Positions 27,265-36,516 of a stretch of 64,000 nt of DNA are shown here, in pieces. Under the pieces are notes generated by a model. That model did not search any database and was not told the origin of the DNA. It saw only the letters and a list, made by a program, of their open reading frames with translations. The position numbers and the translations under genes are program-made. The first letter of the stretch is position 1. The number at the start of each line of letters is the position of its first letter. The stretch is taken from the NCBI GenBank assembly GCA_938007995.1, contig CALLLW010000041.1, positions 1-64,000 on the forward strand. The letters run 5' to 3'. This DNA is from an uncultured Granulosicoccaceae bacterium (GTDB lineage: Bacteria; Pseudomonadota; Gammaproteobacteria; Granulosicoccales; Granulosicoccaceae).

Positions 27265-28145
27265 CAGTAATGCACTCGTTTTTCAAAGTACTTGAACTGG
27301 AGAATGGTCAGCAGCCCGACCAGAAATAACAAAATGACCGATTGTGCAGCCGACGATCCGAGATCCTGTCCTACGAATCCGTCGGAGTAAACTTTGTAGA
27401 CCAGGATTGTTGTAGTTTGCTGTGGACCGCCTGAGGTGATTGTATGTATTACACCGAACGTCTCAAAAAACGAATACACCACATTAACCACCAACAGAAA
27501 GAACGTTGTTGGCGACAGCAGCGGCAATACGATGGTAAAGAAACGCTTCCAGAATCGTGCGCCATCAATGGCGGCAGCTTCAATGACAGATTTGGGTACC
27601 GCCTGCAATGCCGCAAAGAAAAACAAAAAGTTATAACTGATTCGCCCCCACGATGACGCAACCACCACCAGCCCCATTGCCTCCGGGCCGTTCAGTACAT
27701 GATTCCAGTCATATCCAAGTTTACCCAGATACCACGACACTATCCCAACCCGCGTATTAAACATAAACAACCACAGCACACCGGCTATAGCAGGCGCTAC
27801 TGCATATGGCCAGATCAACAGTGTTCTATAAGTAGCAGCTCCCTTTAGCAGACGATCGGCCATGACCGCTAAAAACAGTGCTGGCACCATCGAAACCAGA
27901 GTCACCAGAATCGAAAATGTAGCCGTGGTAAAAAACGAAGCCAGATAGTACTTGTCAGACAACAGGTACTGAAAGTTTTCCAGACCAACAAACTGGGAAG
28001 TTAAACCGAAAGGATCGGGAATAAAAAGCGATTGCCAGACGGCCTGAATCGCCGGATAGAAAAAAAACACAGCCGAGACCAGCAGCTGCGGCAATACCAG
28101 GCACAACGGTAACAGCCAGCCTTTAAATGTGACGCGTTTTTCCAT
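27264..28145 (-). CDS. ugpA: sugar/glycerol-phosphate ABC permease, UgpA type
   Basis: A 293-residue permease, partner of the UgpE-like protein. Helices begin at about 13-33, and the EAA loop reads [22 protein letters not shown]. It follows the binding-protein gene after a 64-bp gap containing a perfect 28-bp palindrome, which probably lowers permease expression relative to the binding protein. Confidence 0.86.
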   Translation of the reverse strand: MEKRVTFKGWLLPLCLVLPQLLVSAVFFFYPAIQAVWQSLFIPDPFGLTSQFVGLENFQYLLSDKYYLASFFTTATFSILVTLVSMVPALFLAVMADRLLKGAATYRTLLIWPYAVAPAIAGVLWLFMFNTRVGIVSWYLGKLGYDWNHVLNGPEAMGLVVVASSWGRISYNFLFFFAALQAVPKSVIEAAAIDGARFWKRFFTIVLPLLSPTTFFLLVVNVVYSFFETFGVIHTITSGGPQQTTTILVYKVYSDGFVGQDLGSSAAQSVILLFLVGLLTILQFKYFEKRVHY

Positions 28146-28172
28146 CAGATAAAGATGGTCGTGGTCAGGTTG

Positions 28173-28200
28173 GCAAGGCAGTGATTAATCACTGCCTTGC
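28173..28200 (-). terminator. intercistronic hairpin between ugpB and ugpA
   Basis: A perfect 28-bp palindrome, GCAAGGCAGTGATT and its exact complement, lies 10 bp after the ugpB stop. No U-run follows, so it most likely acts as an mRNA-stability element or partial terminator. The arrangement parallels the potD-potB gap. Confidence 0.75.
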
Positions 28201-28209
28201 AGCAGACAC

Positions 28210-29538
28210 TTATCGGTCGTTAGCTTTTTCGAATCGACGCAATAAACCATTACCTCGATCAACGGCGCTATCGAGTGCTACCTGCGCTGTCTTGTCACCG
28301 GACCAGACTGCTTCGAGCTCTTCATCAATGATTCCACGAATCTGATCAAATGAACCAAGCCTGAGCCCTTTTGAATTGGCAGTCGGCTCGTTGGCCGTCA
28401 TCTGCATCACAGCGATGTCAGTACCCGGGTTCTCGTCATAGAAGCCGTCAGCTTTGGTTTTGTCACCCGCCTCTGCAGTGATAGGCAGGTAGCCCGTGTT
28501 CTGGTGCCACTTGGCCTGAATATCCGTTGAAGATAAAAAGTTCAGAAAGGCGGCAGCCCCTTTATACTCGTCGGACTCATGACCTTCCATAACCCACAAT
28601 GACGCACCACCAATAATGGTGTTTTGTGGTGCACCGTCCACACCGTCCCAATAAGGCAGCGGGGCGACAGCAAATTCAAACTGGGCTTCATTTTTAATAC
28701 CAGCGTAACCGGCAGAGCTTTCAGTAAAAAACGCGCACTCACCGGCACGGAAATTTGCCCCGCCTTCATTGCGACGTCCGTTATAGATAAACTTACCTTC
28801 CTGCGCCCAGTCACCCATTGCCTGTATATGTTGAACCTGAACCGGTCCGTTGAAAGTCAGTTCGGTATCAAGCCCTGCAAAACCATTGTCTTTACTGGCA
28901 AACGCTACGTTATGGTAAGCCGACATGTTTTCAAGGTGTATCCAGCTTTGCCATGCCGTTGTTAACGGACATTCGCTGCCGGCTTCTTTAAGCTTATCCA
29001 GTGCTGCGCCCACGTTCTGCCAGGTTGAGAAATCTCCTTCAGGGTCAACACCTGCATCTTTTAAGTGGTCTTTGTTTATCCACAGTACTGGTGTAGATGA
29101 GTTAAAAGGCAGAGACAACATCTCTCCCTCGGTTGAGGTGTAGTAGCCTTTTACAGACCCGATATAGGCATCCTGATCAAACTCTGCACCGGCACCTTCC
29201 ATCACTTCATACACAGGTTTCACTGCACCTTGTGCTGCCATCATTGTTGCGGTGCCAACTTCAAACACCATCAGTATGTGTGGTTGCTCTTTGGCACGGA
29301 ATGCAGCGATACCGGCGTTTAGCGTCTCAGAGTAATTTCCCTTATGAGAAGCTGTAACCGAGTAATCACTCTGGCTTTGGTTAAAAGCTTCTACCTGTTC
29401 TGCGACCAGCTCGCCTAACCTACCGGTGAACGCATGCCAGAACTGAATTTCGGTTGCAGCGAATACCGGCGTTGCAAAAGCCCCGAGTACCGCTGCGGCG
29501 ACGCCAGTGACGCCCCACTGTTTAAATGTTCGTTTCAT
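28210..29538 (-). CDS. ugpB: sn-glycerol-3-phosphate-type ABC binding protein
   Basis: A 442-residue periplasmic binding protein with a Sec signal peptide (residues 1-27, cleaved after AFATPVFA). The mature start ATEIQFWHAFTGRLGELV and the later SSTPVLWINKDHLKDAG and PSGDDT-like permease context match UgpB. GGASLWVMEG near residue 300 is the substrate-lining region. The ribosome site GGAGGA stands just before the ATG. It is the first gene of the operon and divergent from the iron/AfuA-type operon across 295 bp. Confidence 0.86.
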   Translation of the reverse strand: MKRTFKQWGVTGVAAAVLGAFATPVFAATEIQFWHAFTGRLGELVAEQVEAFNQSQSDYSVTASHKGNYSETLNAGIAAFRAKEQPHILMVFEVGTATMMAAQGAVKPVYEVMEGAGAEFDQDAYIGSVKGYYTSTEGEMLSLPFNSSTPVLWINKDHLKDAGVDPEGDFSTWQNVGAALDKLKEAGSECPLTTAWQSWIHLENMSAYHNVAFASKDNGFAGLDTELTFNGPVQVQHIQAMGDWAQEGKFIYNGRRNEGGANFRAGECAFFTESSAGYAGIKNEAQFEFAVAPLPYWDGVDGAPQNTIIGGASLWVMEGHESDEYKGAAAFLNFLSSTDIQAKWHQNTGYLPITAEAGDKTKADGFYDENPGTDIAVMQMTANEPTANSKGLRLGSFDQIRGIIDEELEAVWSGDKTAQVALDSAVDRGNGLLRRFEKANDR

Positions 29539-29833
29539 CGTAGTTCCTCCAATTTACCTGCTGAATGTACAACGGATGCAGATCGTCTTCACGCCTACGC
29601 CTGCGCCATCGCCCTCATTTGAACATGCCACGAGAGGGATTTCCAACTATTCGGCTGACACCCAGAACGAGCATTTGCTTGCATAGTCCAATTGCGAATT
29701 TGCACCACCCAGTTGCACACAGACTCACCCGGGTGCATGCTAGCCTTTGGACGGTCGGAAGAACGTACCGGCCACAGTAGCCCTACGGTGGTTCAATCCG
29801 TCGGGTGCAACAGTTTCATCACGGGGGAAAACA

Positions 29834-30865
29834 ATGCGTTACATCAAGCTATTTACACCGGCATTACTCACCATTGCGATGGCTGGTTTTCAACCAGCAG
29901 TTCATGCCGCTGGAAAGGTTACCTACTATTGCAGTGCGCAGGAAGACTGGTGCCAACTCATGGCCGATGGTTTTGAAGCCAAGACTGGTATTAAAGTCAA
30001 CATGACACGTAAAAGCTCGGGCGAAACTCTGGCTCAGCTAAAAGCAGAAGCAGACAACCCCAAGGGTGATGTCTGGTGGGGCGGTACCGGTGATCCACAC
30101 ATGCAGGCAGCGGAAGAGGGTCTGACAGTCGCTTACGAATCACCTGCACGCGGGGAACTTCACGACTGGGCAATAGCGCAAGCAGAGTCTGCCGGCAACA
30201 AAACCATCGGTATTTATTCCGGTGCGCTTGGCTACGGCTATAACGAAGAAGTACTTAAAGCCAACAACCTGCCGGAACCTGCATGCTGGAAAGATTTGCT
30301 CAAGCCGGAATACAAGGGTCATGTTCAAATGGCTAATCCGAATTCTTCCGGTACTGCCTATACAACGCTCGCAACCATAGTGCAGTTGTTTGGTGAAGAA
30401 GAGGGATTTGAGTTTATGAAAGGGCTGCACAAAAATATCAACCAGTACACCAAGTCGGGCTCTGCTCCCATCAAAGCCGCAGCTCGTGGTGAAAACACCA
30501 TTGGCATTGTCTTTATGCACGACGCAGTCAAGCAGGCTGCCTCCGGCTTCCCGATTAAAGTTGTGGCTCCTTGTGAAGGAACCGGTTACGAGATTGGATC
30601 GATGTCTTTGATTAAAGACGCTCGCAACGCCGAGAATGCTCAAAAGTTTTATGACTGGGCACTAAGCGCAGATGTGCAGTCTCGATCGCTTGAGGTAAAA
30701 GCGTTTCAGGTCATGTCGAATACCGCGGCTAAAAGCTCACCGGATGCACCGGACCTTGACAGCATTAAACTGATCGATTACGACTTTGCCAAGTATGGCT
30801 CGTCGGCCGAGCGTAAGCGCCTTTTAAAGAAGTGGGATGACGAGGTTTCTAATCTGCCTCAATAA
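29834..30865 (+). CDS. iron/AfuA-type ABC transporter periplasmic binding protein
   Basis: A 343-residue binding protein. The open frame starts upstream, but the ATG at 29834 is preferred, since it gives a clean Sec signal (MRYIKLFTPALLTIAMAG...VHA). The mature part opens VTYYCSAQEDWCQLMADGFE, followed by KAEADNPKGDVWWGGTGDPH, as in the FbpA/AfuA/PhnS-like group. This group includes ferric-ion, hexose-phosphate and aminoethylphosphonate binders. The Fe-binding tyrosine pair of FbpA is not obvious at the C-terminus, so a phosphorylated organic substrate is at least as likely as iron. Confidence 0.83.
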   Translation: MRYIKLFTPALLTIAMAGFQPAVHAAGKVTYYCSAQEDWCQLMADGFEAKTGIKVNMTRKSSGETLAQLKAEADNPKGDVWWGGTGDPHMQAAEEGLTVAYESPARGELHDWAIAQAESAGNKTIGIYSGALGYGYNEEVLKANNLPEPACWKDLLKPEYKGHVQMANPNSSGTAYTTLATIVQLFGEEEGFEFMKGLHKNINQYTKSGSAPIKAAARGENTIGIVFMHDAVKQAASGFPIKVVAPCEGTGYEIGSMSLIKDARNAENAQKFYDWALSADVQSRSLEVKAFQVMSNTAAKSSPDAPDLDSIKLIDYDFAKYGSSAERKRLLKKWDDEVSNLPQ

Positions 30866-30886
30866 TCAATCACGTTACACATATGA

Positions 30887-33118
30887 ATGATTGATACCGT
30901 CAGTCTGGCAGACCGCCAGACTGACTCTCCAAAACATACCGTGCAAATCTTTAACCGAACTGCGTTACTGTGGCTGATCGTAGCCATTGTCGCGTATTCC
31001 TGTGTCCCGTGGTACATGCTCGAAGACGGGTTTTGGAGCATGGAGTGGCTCGATGGCTACCCCTTCGATACCGACTACGCACCTGCACTTTTCCTGATAG
31101 CACAAGGTGAAAAGCTCTGGCTCGCACCAATCGGCATAGCCATTCTTCTGGCCATACCGGCAGCTTTTTTAAACAACACAAACAGACTATATGGCTGGCT
31201 ACTGATCACAGCCGGTGCCGCCGGCTTGATCTTTTTATGCGCACAGGGCCTATCCATTGGTATCAGGGGCTGGACAGCCGACTGGATAACAACCCTGTTC
31301 GGCGAGTTGGGCGACCGACAGTTCGGCATGGGTTATGGCGCACTGCTCACAGCACTCGCACTATTGTTCTTTCTTACCACCGGTTTAGCCGCGCGAGGTG
31401 CCATCAACGGTGACGCATTTGTGGTCGGCGCAGTTGGCTTTGTAATAGCCATTGTCACTGTTTTCATTTTCTTCCCTATCTCAGACATGCTCAGCAGTGC
31501 GGTTAAGAATGACGACGGCCTATTTTCTCTAACCACCTTCTACGAAAAATTCACCCATAGGAAAATCTGGAGCCTTGCCTGTATTGACGGAGAACAGAGC
31601 TGTGGTGTTGCGTGGAACTCGCTTTTTCTCGCCGTTCTGGTCGGCTTTTTCACTACAGCACTAGGGCTGGTGTTTGCACTCGTGGCAACGCGCTCAGGCG
31701 TCACGCAGGCAAAATTGCTGAGACCACTGACAGTATTGCCCATCATCACGCCGCCGTTTGTTATTGGTCTGGCAATTATTCTGCTGTTTGGTTTATCGGG
31801 CACGGTCACTACGTTCGTTGCAGATCTGCTTGGTATACAGCCAACACGATGGATCTATGGCCTACCCGGTATTTTCATCGCTCAACTCCTGTCGTTTACA
31901 CCGATCGCTTTCCTGGTACTGATTGGCGTTGTTGAAGGTGTGAGCCCGGCTATGGAAGAGGCTTCGCAAACCTTGCGTGCTACTCGCTGGCATACTTTTA
32001 AAACCGTATCACTACCACTGATGCGACCGGGACTGGCCAATGCTTTTCTGCTCGGCTTTATCGAAAGCATGGCCGACTTTGGCAATCCGCTGGTGCTGGG
32101 CGGAAACTATGATGTGCTGTCTACTGAAATCTTTTTCTCTATTGTTGGCGCACAAAACGATCAGGGTCGCGCGGCAGTTTTAGCTATAGTGTTGCTGTTA
32201 TTCACGCTAACCGCATTCTACGCACAACGAAAATGGCTGGGACAGAAATCCTATATTACTAAAACCGGCAAAGGCGACAGTGGCCAACATACACTGCTGC
32301 CAAAACGAATTCTGATTCCCTGCTGGGCAATAGCATTAACATGGGCCACCTTCACGCTGACTATCTACGGCATGATTATCTATGGCAGCTTTGTAGAACT
32401 GTGGGGCTTAAACAATACCTTAACGTTTAAACACTACCAGTCTACCTTTGCGATCGCCTTCGATGAAAACGGCTGGCGTCTAAAGGGTGCAGCGTGGGAC
32501 TCTTTTCTCACCACCATAAAAATTGCCGCCATCGCAGCCCCACTGACCGCGATCATTGGAATACTTACCGCTTTTCTTTTAGTGAGGCAAAACTTCTTCG
32601 GCAAAAACACTTTCGAATTCGGCACCATGTTGAGCTTTGCAATACCGGGTACCGTGATCGGCGTGAGTTATATTCTGGCTTTTAATGTGCCACCGATTGA
32701 AATTACCGGTACCGGTGTCATTTTGATTATTAGTTTTATCTTCCGCAATATGCCGGTCGGGGTGCGAGCCGGCATCGCATCGATGTCACAGCTGGATAAA
32801 AGTCTCGATGAAGCTTCTTTAACACTGGGCGCCAGCACCTGGCGTACGTTTACTCGTGTGGTGCTACCACTGATGAAGCCCGCAATCCTCGCTGCAATGG
32901 TTTTTAGTTTTGTGCGCGCAATGACCGCCATCAGTGCGGTGATTTTTCTTGTTAGCGCCGAGTACAACATGGCCACCAGCTATATCATTGGACGGGTAGA
33001 AAACAACGACTACGGTATTGCTATAGCCTACTCAACCGTGCTCATCTTTGTGATGCTTGCTATTGTCTGTCTGATGCAGCTCTTAACCCGTCAAACCAGA
33101 ACCCGTCACGTAGTGTAA
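30887..33118 (+). CDS. FbpB-type double ABC permease
   Basis: A 743-residue fused permease that carries two permease halves in one chain, so it can form the channel alone. Two EAA loops are visible, MEEASQTLRATRWHTFKTVSLP in the first half and LDEASLTLGASTWRTFTRVVLP in the second. An extra set of helices at about 30-200 precedes the first permease domain. It begins 21 bp after the binding-protein stop and ends 6 bp before the ATPase start. Family members serve iron, thiamine or phosphorylated substrates. Confidence 0.85.
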   Translation: MIDTVSLADRQTDSPKHTVQIFNRTALLWLIVAIVAYSCVPWYMLEDGFWSMEWLDGYPFDTDYAPALFLIAQGEKLWLAPIGIAILLAIPAAFLNNTNRLYGWLLITAGAAGLIFLCAQGLSIGIRGWTADWITTLFGELGDRQFGMGYGALLTALALLFFLTTGLAARGAINGDAFVVGAVGFVIAIVTVFIFFPISDMLSSAVKNDDGLFSLTTFYEKFTHRKIWSLACIDGEQSCGVAWNSLFLAVLVGFFTTALGLVFALVATRSGVTQAKLLRPLTVLPIITPPFVIGLAIILLFGLSGTVTTFVADLLGIQPTRWIYGLPGIFIAQLLSFTPIAFLVLIGVVEGVSPAMEEASQTLRATRWHTFKTVSLPLMRPGLANAFLLGFIESMADFGNPLVLGGNYDVLSTEIFFSIVGAQNDQGRAAVLAIVLLLFTLTAFYAQRKWLGQKSYITKTGKGDSGQHTLLPKRILIPCWAIALTWATFTLTIYGMIIYGSFVELWGLNNTLTFKHYQSTFAIAFDENGWRLKGAAWDSFLTTIKIAAIAAPLTAIIGILTAFLLVRQNFFGKNTFEFGTMLSFAIPGTVIGVSYILAFNVPPIEITGTGVILIISFIFRNMPVGVRAGIASMSQLDKSLDEASLTLGASTWRTFTRVVLPLMKPAILAAMVFSFVRAMTAISAVIFLVSAEYNMATSYIIGRVENNDYGIAIAYSTVLIFVMLAIVCLMQLLTRQTRTRHVV

Positions 33119-33124
33119 CTGCTT

Positions 33125-34234
33125 ATGCACAATAGTCATAAAAACAATCATTCACGTGAATACTCACACATCGGTACCAAGGCGGCTTCTGTAGAGTTCA
33201 GTGGTGTTAGCAAGATCTATCCGGGGAATGTCATCGCCGTAGACCAGGTAAGCCTCAGAGTTGAAGCGGGTGAACTGGTAACTCTGCTTGGACCGTCCGG
33301 CTGCGGAAAAACCACGACGCTCAGAATGATTGCAGGACTGGAAAAAGCAAGCAGCGGTGCCATCTATATTGGTGAAAATGATGTCACGGGCCTGCCCGCC
33401 ACCGACCGCGATGTGACCATGGTGTTTCAATCGTACGCACTCTTCCCTCACATGACAGTCGATCAAAACGTGGCATACGGTTTAAAACTGCTGAAGCTTT
33501 CGCGCAGTGAACTTAAAAACCGTGTTGAGAATGGTTTGGCACTGGTGGGACTGCAGGGTTACGGCGACAGACTGCCTTCAGAATTATCTGGCGGACAACA
33601 ACAACGCGTAGCCGTAGCCAGAGCAATAGTACTGGAACCACAGGTACTACTGTTCGATGAACCCCTCTCTAATCTTGATGCCAAGCTACGTCGACAGGTG
33701 CGTGAGGAAATTCGCGACATACAGCAAAGACTGGGACTCACTGTTGTTTATGTTACCCACGATCAGGAAGAAGCACTGGCCGTATCGGATCGAATTATTG
33801 TAATGAGTAACGCAACGATAGCCCAGTTTGGTACACCACAAGAACTTTACGCAAAGCCGGTCAGTGAATTTGTGGCCGATTTTATCGGCGAGGCAAATGT
33901 TATACCTGTCTACATAGAGTCACTACAAAATAATATGGCAACCGTTAGAGTTGGTGACCACGAGATACAAATGGACTCGAACAATCTCTCTATCGGGAGA
34001 GCAAAACTTGCAATAAGGCCGCATCAAATTAATCTGTTTCCGTCAGAACGACACAATACGTTTGACGCAGTGATTAAAAAGTGTACCTATGTAGGCAGTC
34101 ATATCGAATACCGTCTTGACAGCAACCTCGGTGAACTGTTTGTTGTTGACCACCAGACCGACTCTGTTTTTGAGGAAGGACAGTTAGTCGGCATTTCGTT
34201 CTCTACAAGCGGCCCGGTGTTACTGTCTGATTGA
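33125..34234 (+). CDS. ABC transporter ATP-binding protein, FbpC/PotA type
   Basis: A 369-residue ATPase. Walker A GPSGCGKTT is near residue 57, the signature LSGGQQQRVAVARA near 154 and Walker B LLFDEP near 176. A TOBE-like domain fills the C-terminal quarter. The N-terminal 20 residues (rich in His and Asn) precede the usual ABC start and may reflect a start further in. It completes the three-gene operon at 29.8-34.2 kb. The second 224-bp repeat array begins 28 bp after its stop. Confidence 0.85.
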   Translation: MHNSHKNNHSREYSHIGTKAASVEFSGVSKIYPGNVIAVDQVSLRVEAGELVTLLGPSGCGKTTTLRMIAGLEKASSGAIYIGENDVTGLPATDRDVTMVFQSYALFPHMTVDQNVAYGLKLLKLSRSELKNRVENGLALVGLQGYGDRLPSELSGGQQQRVAVARAIVLEPQVLLFDEPLSNLDAKLRRQVREEIRDIQQRLGLTVVYVTHDQEEALAVSDRIIVMSNATIAQFGTPQELYAKPVSEFVADFIGEANVIPVYIESLQNNMATVRVGDHEIQMDSNNLSIGRAKLAIRPHQINLFPSERHNTFDAVIKKCTYVGSHIEYRLDSNLGELFVVDHQTDSVFEEGQLVGISFSTSGPVLLSD

Positions 34235-34262
34235 GTAGCTCACAGCAAGAATGGTTTATCTT

Positions 34263-34745
34263 GTAGGATGGCATAAGCCGGCGGCGCATCCACCAGAAGC
34301 AGCCAAGTACACAGTGCCCGGAAGATTAAACGAGAAAGCTTTGAGCAACATTGGTGGATGCGCGTTATAGCTCAGCCAAGAAAAAATATCGTACTTGTTT
34401 TAATGTTAGCCGAAGTGGCCTGAGTTAGATTAGCTTATCCCCCCTACGGGTAACAACGTATACCTGATCACAACACTGATCTTTTCGTAGGGTGGCATAA
34501 GCTGAAAGCGCATCCACCAGAAGCAGCCAGATAAACCGTGCCCGGAAGATTAAACGAGAAAGCTTTGAGCGACATTGGTGGATGCGCGTTATAGCTCAGC
34601 CGAAAAAAATATCGTACTTGCTTTAATGTTAGCCGAAGTGGCCTGAGTTAGATTAGCTTATCCCCCCTACGGGTAACAACAGATACCTGATCACAACACT
34701 GATCTTTTCGTAGGGTGGCATAAGCTGAAAGCGCATCCACCAAAT
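34263..34745. repeat. 224-bp tandem repeat array (two copies plus a partial)
   Basis: The start motif GTAGGRTGGCATAAGC occurs at 34263, 34487 and 34710 (224 and 223 bp apart). Units are nearly identical to those at 24.1-24.8 kb and include the copied cytochrome tail GTACACAGTGCCCGGAAGAT. The array lies directly 3' of a plus-strand gene in the same orientation as the first array. Confidence 0.9.
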
Positions 34746-34773
34746 AACAACCACATGAAATACAACAGCAAGC

Positions 34774-35049
34774 TCAACTCTTGCGAATTCTAACAACCTT
34801 CATAATCTCAAATTCCATTCCCGCTACATCCTCGGTGTCGCGGTAGAAAGTGAGATTTACCGGTGTACCCTTTAGATTCCGATACTTTTTCGCTCTTTTA
34901 TATTTAAACGGCACTTCGTAGCCTTCGAGCATTAACGTGTTTATATACCACTCACCACTTTCTCGCTGCACGTGACTGGTAACCTTTACAGCATCGAGCT
35001 GATTGAGTTGGGCGTTTTTCTTTAGTAGCTTGTCTACTTCTGATTTCAT
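34774..35049 (-). CDS. small conserved hypothetical protein
   Basis: A 91-residue basic protein with a pattern of short beta-strands (WYINTLMLEGYEVPFKYKRAKKYRNLKG, LTFYRDTEDVAGMEFEIMKVVRI). No signal peptide or membrane helix is visible. The start overlaps the stop of the class III aminotransferase by four bases (35046-35049), so it is co-translated with it as the second gene of an operon. The function is not recognised. It is probably real, given the coupling and the conserved look of its strands. Confidence 0.65.
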   Translation of the reverse strand: MKSEVDKLLKKNAQLNQLDAVKVTSHVQRESGEWYINTLMLEGYEVPFKYKRAKKYRNLKGTPVNLTFYRDTEDVAGMEFEIMKVVRIRKS

Positions 35050-36323
35050 AGTTCAGACAGCACCTCATCAAGCGTATCAAACAACAGACTAGCATTCTCT
35101 GTTGAGAAAGGCATCGGCGGCCTGATCTTGAGGGTATTTTTATGCCGCCCAAGCTTTGATAGCAGAATTCCCTTATGACGCATGGCGTTTACCACGTCGT
35201 CGGTAAGCTCAATCGCTGGTTGCTTGCTGGTTCGATCGTTTACCATCTCGGCACCGAATACCAGACCACTGCCACGTATATCACCAATACAATCATGCTT
35301 TTTCTGCAACACACGCAAGCGCTCGAGCGCGTACGTGCCGACCCTCTGAGCATTCACCATGAGCTGTTGGTCTTTAAGCTCATCCAGTACAGCCGTCGCA
35401 GCCGCACAACTCACCGGGTTGCCGCCGAACGTATTAAAGTAGCGATAGCTTTTTCTAAATGCGCTGATTGAATCCAGACTGCTGACCACAGCACCCACCG
35501 GATGCCCGTTAGCCATTGGCTTGCCGAGCACAACAATATCGGGCTGAACCTGTTGCTTTTCATATGCCCAGAAGTGATCGCCAACACGACCAAAACCGGA
35601 TTGCACTTCATCACAGATAAGCATGCCACCAGCTTTACGCACCACCTGTGCAGCAGGCTTTAACCAACCGGGTGTCTGCGACGGGAATCCTTCATTCAAA
35701 AAAAACGGACAAACAATTAAAGCCGCAAACCCGTGCGGGCTTTTTTGTAGTTCTGCAATTGTCGCAGTCACTGCATCGGCGAATAACAAACCATCCGGAT
35801 CGGACTGGCGATAACTGTCCGGTGCAACGACATGTCGAAAATAATCTTGCAGACCAAATCCGCCTGCAGGGGCATTACTACGACTCAACTGACTGACCAG
35901 TGTTGAATTGCCATGATAAGTGGCATCTGTTGCAATGATACCGCGCCTGCCGGTCACGGCTTCTGCCATACGCAGTGCAATGTCATTGGCTTCAGAGCCA
36001 GTGCACGTCATAATGGCGGTAGTCAGACCACTGTGCATGGTTGCTGTTAGACGCTCAATGTAGTCGAGCATTCCTTCATGTAGATAGCGCGTGTGGGTGT
36101 TGAGCATACTTGCCTGCTGATATATTGCCTCAAGCACTCGCGGATTGCAGTGACCTACGTGGGGTACATTGTTATAACAATCGAGGTACTTGCGACCGTC
36201 AGCATCCCATAACCAGACGCCTTCGCCTTTAATCAGATGGACAGGATCACGGTAGAAGATCGGTACGTTCGGACCGAGTAGTCGGGTACGCTTTTCAAGA
36301 AGGCGGTCAATCGATCCGGCCAC
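35046..36323 (-). CDS. class III PLP-dependent aminotransferase
   Basis: A 425-residue aminotransferase of the ornithine/alanine-glyoxylate/2-aminobutyrate type. Motifs are TCTGSEANDIALRMAEAVTG (phosphate cup), ICDEVQSGFGRVG (pyridine-N Asp) and VVLGKPMANGHPVGAVV, where the Lys in GKP is the Schiff-base residue. Members often pair with a kinase in phosphoethanolamine or hydroxylysine catabolism, but no such kinase fusion is here. It is followed by the coupled 91-residue protein. Confidence 0.84.
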   Translation of the reverse strand: MAGSIDRLLEKRTRLLGPNVPIFYRDPVHLIKGEGVWLWDADGRKYLDCYNNVPHVGHCNPRVLEAIYQQASMLNTHTRYLHEGMLDYIERLTATMHSGLTTAIMTCTGSEANDIALRMAEAVTGRRGIIATDATYHGNSTLVSQLSRSNAPAGGFGLQDYFRHVVAPDSYRQSDPDGLLFADAVTATIAELQKSPHGFAALIVCPFFLNEGFPSQTPGWLKPAAQVVRKAGGMLICDEVQSGFGRVGDHFWAYEKQQVQPDIVVLGKPMANGHPVGAVVSSLDSISAFRKSYRYFNTFGGNPVSCAAATAVLDELKDQQLMVNAQRVGTYALERLRVLQKKHDCIGDIRGSGLVFGAEMVNDRTSKQPAIELTDDVVNAMRHKGILLSKLGRHKNTLKIRPPMPFSTENASLLFDTLDEVLSEL

Positions 36324-36476
36324 GCTTAAGACACCTGAATTATTGTGCTATGCAAAAGATAAAAATAGTTGCGAATCTGATTCACATTCTTAGTATGCAA
36401 GGTAAATTGGCGGTGGCATTACACCTGTAAACGTATAATAAAATATTTTTCAGTGCCCGTATCAACTGCGTTGTAA

Positions 36477-36506
36477 CCAGTCGTGTTCAATAACGAACAC
36501 GACTGG
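36477..36506 (-). terminator. hairpin after the TctC-type gene
   Basis: CCAGTCGTGTTC and GAACACGACTGG form a perfect 12-bp stem with a 6-base loop. It begins 10 bp after the stop of the minus-strand TctC-type gene and ends it cleanly. The U-tract is weak. Confidence 0.65.
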
Positions 36507-36516
36507 CGTTACTGAG

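Noticed and set aside
30859-31041. Minus-strand frame across the iron/AfuA-type operon start
   Set aside because: Antisense to the permease N-terminus, with no ribosome site or family signal.
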